NCBI GenBank assembly: GCA_021776785.1
Contig: JAJFFF010000001.1
Location: 1 to 64,000 of the forward strand
Direction: 5' to 3'
From: Planctomycetota bacterium
GTDB lineage: Bacteria; Planctomycetota; PLA2
Length of the DNA stretch: 64,000 bases
A program made the position numbers and the translations under genes. Below, piece after piece: positions 43,262 to 50,784 of the stretch. Below the pieces are notes generated by a model. The model searched no databases. It was not told the DNA's origin and saw nothing but the letters and a program-made list of their open reading frames with translations. Every line of letters begins with the position of its first letter. Within the stretch, counting starts at the first letter, position 1.

Positions 43262-44503
43262 CTACCTCTGCGGCTCGCGCTGGGACTCCAAGCACAAACG
43301 GTTGCGCCCGGATTCCTTCGCGGTGTAGAGGCGATCGTCGGCGAGGCGGATCAAACTGTCCGCTTCTTCCTCTTCGGCCGGGCAGAACGCGACGCCGCCG
43401 CTGACGGTGACCATGATCGGAGCCTTCCCGTCTCCGGCGTCCCACGCCCTGCTGGCGAGGTGCTCGCGGAACGCTTCGACGCGCGCCGTCAAAGAGGGGA
43501 GGTCTTCGCTGTTGATGACGCAGAGAAACTCTTCGCCACCGAATCGGCAGGCGAATTCGCCATCCTCTTTGCGCACGAATTCGCGGGCCTGGTTGGCGAC
43601 GTGGACGAGAACCGCGTCTCCGACGGCGTGGCCGTGTTCGTCGTTGGTCTTCTTGAAGTGATCGATGTCGAACAAGAAAATGGCAAACGGCGAAGTGCGT
43701 CGGTGGCGCAAGCGCTGTTCCAACTGCGCGTACGCGTGACGGCGGTTGGAGAGGCGCGTGAGCGGGTCCGTCTCGGACAGCGCGCGAATCTCGGCCGCGC
43801 GTTGGATGTTCACGGTCACGAGCGCGCCGAGGTTGGCCAACGCCATCGAAACCGAGTGAGCCTTCTGCACGATCTTCTTCATGCCGCCGACCGCGATGCA
43901 GCCGATCGAGCGGCCGCGGTGCACCATCGGGACGTAGAAGTCGAAGTCGCGCTCGAACTTGCGCGTATTTTCCACCTGCTGATGATGCGCTTCGTCGAGC
44001 GTCGCGAAGTCGCCGGGCCGCAAGATGAGGCACTTGGCGGCGGAGTAGCCGACCCGACCATGACCCAACGGCAACGTCATGCCGCTGTACGCTTCATGCT
44101 CGGGAAGACCCGACTGTGCGAGAAGGCGCAGGTCTTCACCTTCGCGAACGAACGCGACGCCGTACTCGCAGTCCAAGACGCGCTCAAACGCGGAGAGCAC
44201 GCAGGCGCCGAGCGCCTCCAGCGTCTCCACGTTCACGAATTTTTGCGTGACCTCGGGGAACCGGTCCAACAAGTTGGTCAGCACCAACCGTTCGCGGCTC
44301 AAGGCGAGCGAGTTTTCTTCGCGCTCGTCGAATCCGGTGGTCGGATCCGCGGTGCGGAGCCGGCGCAAGACATCTTCGAGGTTGCCCAACCGGCCCACGA
44401 GCCGGTGCCGCTCGCGGATGGCGAACAGGACGGCCACGATGGGGCCCAGTACTGCTGCCGCTACGAGCGACCAAATGCCAAGTTCGGTTCCTACCAACAT
44501 CAT
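43262..44503 (-). CDS. Diguanylate cyclase with membrane anchor and GAF-like domain
   Basis: 413 residues. One N-terminal membrane segment (8-29), a GAF-like domain (about 80-235: 'FERVLDCEYGVAFVREGEDLRLLAQSGL'), and a GGDEF domain with 'DPLTRLSNRR' and GGEEF at 322-326, so cyclase activity should be intact. The inhibitory I-site RxxD is not in the canonical spacing (RKED is 7 residues, not 5, ahead). Synthesises c-di-GMP; partner of the HD-GYP protein downstream. Confidence 0.88.
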   Translation of the reverse strand: MMLVGTELGIWSLVAAAVLGPIVAVLFAIRERHRLVGRLGNLEDVLRRLRTADPTTGFDEREENSLALSRERLVLTNLLDRFPEVTQKFVNVETLEALGACVLSAFERVLDCEYGVAFVREGEDLRLLAQSGLPEHEAYSGMTLPLGHGRVGYSAAKCLILRPGDFATLDEAHHQQVENTRKFERDFDFYVPMVHRGRSIGCIAVGGMKKIVQKAHSVSMALANLGALVTVNIQRAAEIRALSETDPLTRLSNRRHAYAQLEQRLRHRRTSPFAIFLFDIDHFKKTNDEHGHAVGDAVLVHVANQAREFVRKEDGEFACRFGGEEFLCVINSEDLPSLTARVEAFREHLASRAWDAGDGKAPIMVTVSGGVAFCPAEEEEADSLIRLADDRLYTAKESGRNRLCLESQREPQR

Positions 44504-44678
44504 GCGTTCTCAGTCCGCGCGCCCGGGGCGGTTGGACCAAACAACTATCGGACGTTGACGCGCGCCAACTTAGCAGTCCTAGGCGGCGCGAAAAGGCGGG
44601 AACTAAGCGGGGAGGAGGCCGGGTTCAGGCCGATCCCCGGATCGATCAAGGCGCCCCGTGGCACGAAACGGAGCAGAA

Positions 44679-46214
44679 CTACCGCTTGGCGGCGGCGACG
44701 ACGGACAGTCGCTCGTCCAGCTTTGGTGTGAACGGGCCTCGTTTCTCCAAGTCCCGCGCGAGCGCGTCGCGCACCAGTGTCTCAGATCGAGTCACCTTCG
44801 TGCCGTTCGTGAATGTCGTGTACCCATCGCCGCCCCGCGCCAGAAACGAATGCGTGCCGACGCGGTACGTGGCGGTCGGGTCCAGCGGCGCGTTCCCGAC
44901 CATGATCGCTTGAACGCGCCACGCTTCACCCTCGCGCGCGACCGTAACGTTCATGCCGCTCCATTCCAACGACGGCGCGGCGGCATCGTTGAGGTGACGT
45001 GTCACGATCGCGCGAATCTGCGCGCCGGTCAGCGAGAGGCTCGCGACCGTGTTGTCGAACGGCATGATGCGATAGCAGTCGCCGTACGTAACCGGGCCCT
45101 TCTCGATGTCCGAGCGCATACCGCCCTTGTTCATGAACCCGATGTCGGCCTTCGACGCGGCGCGCAACGCGTCCGACATCCAGTTGCCCGCGATCGACGA
45201 GCCCGGGCCGCGCCGCCGCCGCAGCGGTCCGCGCAAGGTGCCCACGCGCTTTGCCAAAACCGCGGCGATGCGCGCGCCGTACGCGTCTTGGACTTTGGCG
45301 AGTGGATTGTTCACGTCGTCGTCGGCAACCGTAACCGGAAGCAACTCGGACTTCGTGACCCGCGCGCTCTTGTTCGCGGCGTCCCAATCGATTTCCGCGC
45401 GGCCGAGCGACAGCGTCTTGGCGTGCGTGCGCGCAATCGTCACGTTGCCGATGCGGCGTTGCAGTGCGGCGTGGCTGTGACCGCCGACGATCAGCGTGAC
45501 GCCCGGCACGGCTTGCGCCAGGCGGAGCTCATCCTCGGTGCCGAGATGGCTGATCACGATGTAGAGGTCGGCTTTCGTTTCCGCGAGCAACGCGGACAGC
45601 ACGGGTACGGGATCGGCGAATTGCATGATGCCGGTCAAGTCGGGCGTGGTCGCGTCGGGCGTGCGGGTTGTGATCAAACCGATCAACGCAACGCGGCAGG
45701 GCACGCGCGGCGGCGCGAGCACCGTGCAGGACACGACCGGTGCGAACGAACCGTCGAGCCGCGCCGCGTTGGCGCACAAGAACGGAAAGCGCGCGCGCCG
45801 GGCCAGCTCCAACAGGTTCGGAACGCCAAAATCGAACTCGTGATTGCCGACCGCGGCCGCGTCATAGCCCATCACGTTCATGGCGTCGATGATGGCGCGG
45901 CCCCGCGACTCGTTGCCGATGGGTGTGCCCTGAAACACGTCGCCGGCGTCGAGGAGCAGGACGGCGTGTCCGGCGGCGCGGGCGGCGGCACGTTCCTTAG
46001 CGACTAAGCGCGCCAGATTCGGGAGCCCGCCCGCGCGTTCGCGGCGCAGAATCGGGCGCGCCGGCGAAATCGGAAACGCTGCAAACTGCCCGTGGATGTC
46101 GTTGGTGTGCAAAACAACAATGCGCTGCGGGCGCGGCGGCGCATCTTCGGCCTGCGCGAAGGGTGCGCCCAACAAGAACAAAAGCGAGAGGGTCAACGCG
46201 CGCGATGTGTTCAC
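44679..46214 (-). CDS. UshA-type 5'-nucleotidase / 2',3'-cyclic phosphodiesterase
   Basis: 511 residues. Signal peptide (SRALTLSLLFLLGAPFAQA). Metallophosphatase motifs in order: LHTNDIHGQF, LLDAGDVFQG, VGNHEFDFG, GGHSHAAL. C-terminal nucleotide-binding domain with 'NWMSDALRAASKADIGFMNKGGMRSDIEKGPVTYGDCYRIMPFDNTV'. It hydrolyses nucleotides in the periplasm for nucleoside and phosphate scavenging. GTG 46214 gives a clean signal peptide; a TTG nine codons upstream is the alternative. Confidence 0.88.
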   Translation of the reverse strand: MNTSRALTLSLLFLLGAPFAQAEDAPPRPQRIVVLHTNDIHGQFAAFPISPARPILRRERAGGLPNLARLVAKERAAARAAGHAVLLLDAGDVFQGTPIGNESRGRAIIDAMNVMGYDAAAVGNHEFDFGVPNLLELARRARFPFLCANAARLDGSFAPVVSCTVLAPPRVPCRVALIGLITTRTPDATTPDLTGIMQFADPVPVLSALLAETKADLYIVISHLGTEDELRLAQAVPGVTLIVGGHSHAALQRRIGNVTIARTHAKTLSLGRAEIDWDAANKSARVTKSELLPVTVADDDVNNPLAKVQDAYGARIAAVLAKRVGTLRGPLRRRRGPGSSIAGNWMSDALRAASKADIGFMNKGGMRSDIEKGPVTYGDCYRIMPFDNTVASLSLTGAQIRAIVTRHLNDAAAPSLEWSGMNVTVAREGEAWRVQAIMVGNAPLDPTATYRVGTHSFLARGGDGYTTFTNGTKVTRSETLVRDALARDLEKRGPFTPKLDERLSVVAAAKR

Positions 46215-46298
46215 GTCGCTACTGTACGCGGGATCGCCCAATCACTTGGGGCGATTCACAGGCGGGCGAACGACCGATCGCGGATCACGGGCGGCAGA

Positions 46299-46994
46299 TC
46301 ACTTGCGGCAAAACATCGACGGGCGCGATGTCGGAGCGCTGCTGCGTTGCACAAACGTGCCCGCCCGTTGGACGGGATGGCCGCTGCGGCGCGTCACAAA
46401 CCCGCTCCGCGCGATCGAGAACCCCGGCCGTGACACCGAAGCGCCGGGACGGGACACAGGATGACCGCCGCGTCCCGTGGGATGGCTGAGGCGCACGGTC
46501 GGATGGTGCGGGCGGTCGGTCGCGGCACCCGGGCGCCGGACGGCGTTCCCCAAGCGACGGACTGCGAAGCCGGGGCGAGCGGTCGGGTGCGTCGAGCGCG
46601 TGACGCTCATCTGCGGGCTCGCTTGGCGATGCGAGTCGGCCAAAAAGCCGCGACGCCCCTGGTCGCGCTTGCGGTTCCGAACGCGGCGCGTGCGCGGGGT
46701 CGTGTCGGAGACATTTTGCGTGAAGTCGGCCGTGACGCTGGTCGCGGTGGCGGCCGCGAGATCCGTGGCATCCAGGGTATCGGGCGCCGGGAACGCAAGT
46801 ACGGGACGGCGCACACCGGCGGCGTTGAGGCGGGAGCGGCGCAGGTGGCCTGCGGCGTTGACCTGGACCACCTCCGACGACGTGCGGCTCAGCTGCGTCT
46901 CGCCGTCGGCGCGGGGGACGCGGACGAGATCGGGGTCGGGCGCGCCGGCCCAAGATGCCGCCGCCATGACCAAAAGCACAATCGCCGTTCGCAT
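46299..46994 (-). CDS. Secreted cationic protein of tandem heptapeptides (hypothetical)
   Basis: 231 residues. Signal peptide 1-17 (MRTAIVLLVMAAASWAG). After a linker with strands to about 115, residues 132-229 consist of 14 consecutive seven-residue units. Examples in order: TRSTHPT, ARPGFAV, RRLGNAV, RRPGAAT, DRPHHPT, VRLSHPT, GRGGHPV, SRPGASV, SRPGFSI, ARSGFVT, RRSGHPV, QRAGTFV, QRSSAPT, SRPSMFC. Arg at unit position 2 is invariant, position 7 is Val, Thr or Ile. Codons for conserved residues vary (CGC, CGT, CGG), so the repeat is kept at protein level. Strongly basic; may bind a polyanion (inference). No family recognised. ATG 46994 precedes the signal peptide. Confidence 0.6.
   Translation of the reverse strand: MRTAIVLLVMAAASWAGAPDPDLVRVPRADGETQLSRTSSEVVQVNAAGHLRRSRLNAAGVRRPVLAFPAPDTLDATDLAAATATSVTADFTQNVSDTTPRTRRVRNRKRDQGRRGFLADSHRQASPQMSVTRSTHPTARPGFAVRRLGNAVRRPGAATDRPHHPTVRLSHPTGRGGHPVSRPGASVSRPGFSIARSGFVTRRSGHPVQRAGTFVQRSSAPTSRPSMFCRK
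46308..46601 (-). repeat. Heptapeptide coding repeat, 14 units
   Basis: 21-base period encoding x-R-(P/S/G/L/A)-(G/H/S)-x-x-(V/T/I). One more imperfect unit (ASPQMSV) may lie before it. Nucleotide identity between units is low while the amino acid pattern holds, the mark of an old, selected repeat. Confidence 0.75.
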
Positions 46995-47114
46995 GCGCCA
47001 CCAGAAAGCACACCGGGTGCCAAAACGCAAAGCGTCGCTGGTAGGCTACGCCTTCGCAACGTGTCCTCCCCAGGGGTGTCCACTTCGGGGGGCGCTGTCT
47101 TCCCCAGTGGTCAC

Positions 47115-48116
47115 ATGCCCCGCGTCACGGTCATGATCCCGGTGCACAACGCCGCACCCTTTCTCAGAGAAGCGCTGGCGTCGGTGGTCGCCCAGACATT
47201 TGAGGACTACGAGGTCGTTTGCCTCGATGACGGGTCGACCGACGATTCCGGCGACATTTTGCGCGCGTTCGCGGCGAGCGATCCGCGTTGGCGGGTCCTG
47301 GCGCCGGGGCGCGTGGGCTTGATCGAGGCGGCCAACCAGCTCGCCCACGCCGCGACCGGGGAATATTGGGCGCGATTTGACGCGGACGACCGGATGGATC
47401 CCCAGCGGCTGGCGCTGCAGGTCGCGTGGCTGGACCGCGACCCCAAGCTCGATGTCGTGTCGTCGCTCGTGCGCCACTTTCCTGATGCCGACGTGCGCGG
47501 AGGCAGCCGCCGCTATGAGGCCTGGCTCAACGAGACGCGCACCGCTGAAGAGATCGACCGCGAATTTTTTGTCGAACTCCCTGTTCCGAACCCGAGCGCC
47601 ATGATGCGGCGGGAGGTGTTTACACGGGCGGGGGGGTATCGCGACGACGGCTTGCCGGAGGACTACGACTTTTGGCTGCGCGCCTGGCAGAGCGGTGCGC
47701 GGTTCGCCAAAGTTCCCGAAGTGCTCCACTATTGGCGTGAGCATCCGCAACGCGTCACGCGCACGCACCCGCGCTACTCGGTGCAGAATTTTTTGCGCGC
47801 GAAAGTCGCGGCATTGCTGCGTGGCCCGCTCGCCGACGACAGCCCGTTTGTTGTGTGGGGCGCGGGGATGTTGGGGCGTCGGCTGATCAAACTGCTGATC
47901 CAGGCCGGTCGGGTTCCCGTTGCCGTGTTGGACATCGACCCGCAAAAGATCGGACGGACGCGCCACGGGCGACCGGTGCTTGCTCCCGAAGCATGGCGGC
48001 CCGGGAGCACCTTGTGTTTGGCCGCCGTGGGTGCGGCCGGCGCGCGCGCTGCCATTCGCCAGCGGCTAACGGACTGGGAACTCGTCGAAACGCGCGACTT
48101 TTGGATGGTCGCCTAG
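47115..48116 (+). CDS. GT2 family glycosyltransferase with C-terminal Rossmann-like segment
   Basis: 333 residues. GT2 fold: 'VTVMIPVHNAAPFLREALASVVAQTFEDYEVVCLDDGSTDDSGDIL', the metal-binding DADDRMD at about 93-99, 'NPSAMMRREVFTRAGGYRDDGLPEDYDFWLRAW' with the acceptor-side ED. The last 90 residues ('PFVVWGAGMLGRRLIKLLIQAGRVPVAVLDID', 'GSTLCLAAVGAAGARAAIRQRL') look like a nucleotide-binding Rossmann appendage, unusual for this class. Probably adds a sugar to surface polysaccharide or glycoprotein. ATG 47115 begins the conserved domain; a 218-residue upstream extension in frame is a shadow of the heptapeptide gene. Confidence 0.85.
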   Translation: MPRVTVMIPVHNAAPFLREALASVVAQTFEDYEVVCLDDGSTDDSGDILRAFAASDPRWRVLAPGRVGLIEAANQLAHAATGEYWARFDADDRMDPQRLALQVAWLDRDPKLDVVSSLVRHFPDADVRGGSRRYEAWLNETRTAEEIDREFFVELPVPNPSAMMRREVFTRAGGYRDDGLPEDYDFWLRAWQSGARFAKVPEVLHYWREHPQRVTRTHPRYSVQNFLRAKVAALLRGPLADDSPFVVWGAGMLGRRLIKLLIQAGRVPVAVLDIDPQKIGRTRHGRPVLAPEAWRPGSTLCLAAVGAAGARAAIRQRLTDWELVETRDFWMVA

Positions 48117-48187
48117 CAGCTCATTGGAACCATCGTAAGAGACCGGGCGCGCGAGTCGAACCGAAGGCGCGGAGCGACGCAGAGTCC

Positions 48188-49234
48188 CTAGCCGCCGTTG
48201 GCGGCCTTCGCGGCCTCTTCGCGTTCGCGTTGCTCTTTCTCGAGTCGTTCGTGCTCTTTTTGGCGTTCGCGATCGACCGTGCTCGGGTCGTACGATTCGC
48301 CCCTATCGTGCGCGGCCTTGGCCATGCGCCGACTGCGCTGTTCGGCGCGGATGGTGACCGCGGTATGAAGCAGCGTGTGCGCCTTGCGCGGAAACTCGCG
48401 CGCCAGTTGCACCAGGCGGTCGGCGTCTTCGTCCTTACCCCATTGCGTAATGAGTTCGGTGACGACGTCGAGTTCGTTTCCGCGCGGATTCGCCAAGCGC
48501 TTGCGCAAAAATCCTACCGCTTCCGCCGACGTGGGGGCGCGCGTGGAGATGGCCTCGATCATGCGGTTCGCCTGGACGGAGTCGAGCGTGGACGAGTAGA
48601 TCTGACCCGCCACGTCCACCATGAGCTTGTCGTCGGTGACGTAGTGGTAGACGACGTAGCCCGCAGCCTCGCGGTGCTTTTTCTCCGTCGAGTTGAGCGC
48701 GCGTTCCACCATCCATTCGCGGGCGCGGCTGGCGTCGTGGTGTTCTCGCGCCATCGCGTTGAGCAACGTGATGCGCTCATCGTCATTTTTGGCGGTGTAA
48801 TAGAGCTCCTCGATGAGGTCTGTGGCCTCCGGATGCGCGACCACCCGCAACATCGGAATCACGACATCGCGACGGCGGAGGTCGTCCGAGTCCGCGTTCT
48901 CCTTGATTAAGTCGAGGAGGTTGCGCGTTAGCTTCTCGTTTTTGAGAAGCGTATCGAGGTTCTCGCAGACCTTTTGGCGGAACTGAAGGGCGCGGCTCAG
49001 GTCCTTGCGTCCCAGCGCCCGTTCGAGTTCGCGTAGCCAACGATCGTCGTCGATGCTCGTGCGCGTTTTCGCCGGCTTGAAACCGGTGTCTTTGCGCCGG
49101 TCCACCTCTTGCTCGCGGTTTTTTTCGGTCTTCTCGAGAGGACGCGGCGTGATGGTGTCCCGGGAGCGCCACCAAACTACGAAGATGGCCCCGATGGCGG
49201 TGAACACGAGGAGCGGAAACACGTACCGGCGCAT
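48188..49234 (-). CDS. Membrane-anchored HEAT-like protein (hypothetical)
   Basis: 348 residues. N-terminal membrane segment (5-24), charged linker with a coiled region, then helical HEAT-like repeats ('LLDLIKENADSDDLRRRDVVIPMLRVVAHPEATDLIEELYYTAKNDDERITLLNAMAREHHDASRAREWMVERALNS'). The last 45 residues are a highly charged Glu/Arg/Lys helix ending in Gly-Gly. ATG 49234 precedes the membrane segment; a longer ORF start (49393) overlaps the divergent FlaG-like gene. Confidence 0.65.
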   Translation of the reverse strand: MRRYVFPLLVFTAIGAIFVVWWRSRDTITPRPLEKTEKNREQEVDRRKDTGFKPAKTRTSIDDDRWLRELERALGRKDLSRALQFRQKVCENLDTLLKNEKLTRNLLDLIKENADSDDLRRRDVVIPMLRVVAHPEATDLIEELYYTAKNDDERITLLNAMAREHHDASRAREWMVERALNSTEKKHREAAGYVVYHYVTDDKLMVDVAGQIYSSTLDSVQANRMIEAISTRAPTSAEAVGFLRKRLANPRGNELDVVTELITQWGKDEDADRLVQLAREFPRKAHTLLHTAVTIRAEQRSRRMAKAAHDRGESYDPSTVDRERQKEHERLEKEQREREEAAKAANGG

Positions 49235-49315
49235 TCCTCTATTGTAGCGCCGTTTTTCGAGATCGGGCACCTCAAGGGTCGATCGAAAGCGCCGAACATC
49301 TTGTTCGGACAGATC

Positions 49316-49549
49316 ATGGGGCGACAGACGAGCGACGCGCCGCCGGCGCCGACCCGGACCCGGCAGCGGGCCCGCTATATCTTCCAAGTTCAAACGGGGA
49401 GCGAAGGGACAGTGTTGCGCGTTCTCGACACTCGCTCCGACCGGGTTTTTCGTGAGATTCCGATCCGCGAATTCCTCGAGTACGCCCGCAAAAACCGCGA
49501 TGTTACGCCGTTCTTGATGGGCAAGCTTCCTCCCGCCCCCGCGAAGTAG
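49316..49549 (+). CDS. Small FlaG-like protein
   Basis: 77 residues. 'YIFQVQTGSEGTVLRVLDTRSDRVFREIPIREFLEYARKNRD' resembles the FlaG core ('v.viD..TgevIrqIP..e.l'). A basic, Pro-rich N-terminus precedes it. The FliA-like sigma factor and FlgM-like gene downstream support the call, but the match is short. Start ATG 49316 after a weak GGA site. Confidence 0.5.
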   Translation: MGRQTSDAPPAPTRTRQRARYIFQVQTGSEGTVLRVLDTRSDRVFREIPIREFLEYARKNRDVTPFLMGKLPPAPAK

Positions 49550-49705
49550 TCGCCCTCGCGCGGCCGTCTACGTTCCGATTTCCGCACGCGCGGCTGCCCT
49601 CCTGTCCGCCGCGCGTCCCGATGTGTGACGAGCGCGTCCGCGTTCTTGTTTAGCGCGTCGTCTTGCCACGTCGATAGGCGCACTGCAGCAACGTGCGGAT
49701 ACACC

Positions 49706-50500
49706 ATGGCCTCGACAGCTCGACGAACCCCTAAACCTACGAAACGCGCGACTCGTTATCCGCGCATTCACCCCGGCTCGAAGCTTGATCGCGACAAGCT
49801 CGCCGAGGAGTACCTGCCGCTCGTGCGGCACGTCGTTTCCCGTATCGCGATCAACTTGCCCAACCACGTCGACACCGACGAGTTGTTCCAAGTGGGGTCG
49901 GTGGGGCTTGTAAACGCCTCGCGCGGCTTCGACGAGAGCCGGGGCGTGGCGTTTAAGACGTACGCGTTCGCGCTGATTCGCGGCGCGGTCCTAGACGAGT
50001 TACGCCGTTTGGACCTTGTGCCGCGCTCCACGCGCGAAAAGATTCGGGCGCTGGACACCGCGGCCGCAGCCCTGGCCCAGGAGTTTGGGCGTCCGCCGCG
50101 CGCGAGCGAGATCGCCGAACGCATGGAAGTGGGCGTCTCGGTCGTGGATCACCTCCTGCGCGCCGCACGCACGGTCGCCATGCTCAGCTTGGACGACTCC
50201 AGTTCGTCGCCGGACGCTCTGATGGTGCGCGACATCTTGCCGTGTCCCAAGACGATCGACCCCAGCGACGCGGCGGCGACGGCCGAATTGATCGAGGTGG
50301 TCGCCCGTCGCATCCGGGACCTGCCGGAGTCCGAGCGGCGCGTCATCACGATGTATTACCGCGAAGGACTTCTACTCCGCGAGATTGGCGTCGTGCTCGG
50401 CGTGACCGAGTCGCGTGTTTCGCAGATTCACTCGCGCGCGTTGCGGCGGCTCAAAGAGATGTTGGTGGAGCCCGAAGAGAGCGAAACGGCGGACGCGTAA
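49706..50500 (+). CDS. fliA: FliA/WhiG-family sigma factor
   Basis: 264 residues. Sigma region 2 'EEYLPLVRHVVSRIAINLPNHVDTDELFQVGSVGLVNASRGFDESRGVAFKTYAFALIRGAVLDELRRLDLVPRSTREK' is a clear FliA-type match, region 3 'QEFGRPPRASEIAERMEVGVSVVDHLLRAA', region 4 'LPESERRVITMYYREGLLLREIGVVLGVTESRVSQIHSRALRRLKEML'. In flagellated bacteria this sigma directs late flagellar genes; in others it controls different regulons. Start ATG 49706; a longer upstream ORF is not supported. A FlgM-like gene follows 74 bases later. Confidence 0.88.
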   Translation: MASTARRTPKPTKRATRYPRIHPGSKLDRDKLAEEYLPLVRHVVSRIAINLPNHVDTDELFQVGSVGLVNASRGFDESRGVAFKTYAFALIRGAVLDELRRLDLVPRSTREKIRALDTAAAALAQEFGRPPRASEIAERMEVGVSVVDHLLRAARTVAMLSLDDSSSSPDALMVRDILPCPKTIDPSDAAATAELIEVVARRIRDLPESERRVITMYYREGLLLREIGVVLGVTESRVSQIHSRALRRLKEMLVEPEESETADA

Positions 50501-50574
50501 GCGTCGAGACAGTTCGGGCCCGACATTTTTGGGAACGGGCTAAATTCGGCGCGCATGGCTCCGACAATGGAGTC

Positions 50575-50784
50575 ATGGCCGACCGAGTTTCGCTCCCCTG
50601 GGACGTGCGCATTCGCATTCCAACGAATGCCGCCATGCCTTCGGAAGCGCGCACGCAACTCATCGCGGAAGTGCGCGCGAAACTCGAAAACGGCGAGCTG
50701 GATTCCGATCTCGCGCTCGTCGAGACGGCGCTCGCTCTGATCGACGGTGACCGCCGCGCTAAGACGTCGGCGAAGAATAACTGA
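50575..50784 (+). CDS. FlgM-like anti-sigma factor (putative)
   Basis: 69 residues. 'RTQLIAEVRAKLENGELDSDLALVETALALIDGDRRAK' has the compact helix-turn-helix layout and acidic/hydrophobic spacing of the C-terminal sigma-binding half of FlgM ('v.elr..i..GeY..d...iA..ll'). It directly follows the FliA-like sigma factor, which strengthens the call. Its 3' end overlaps the converging ABC exporter gene by 26 bases. Confidence 0.5.
   Translation: MADRVSLPWDVRIRIPTNAAMPSEARTQLIAEVRAKLENGELDSDLALVETALALIDGDRRAKTSAKNN

Noticed and set aside
43127..44731. Long plus-strand frame of about 534 codons
   Set aside because: Antisense to the GGDEF gene whose catalytic motif is intact.
44658..46007. Long plus-strand frame of about 449 codons
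   Set aside because: Antisense to the UshA-type gene with all four metallophosphatase motifs.
46461..47114. 218-residue N-terminal extension of the glycosyltransferase
   Set aside because: It is antisense to the heptapeptide gene and the GT2 domain begins at 47115.
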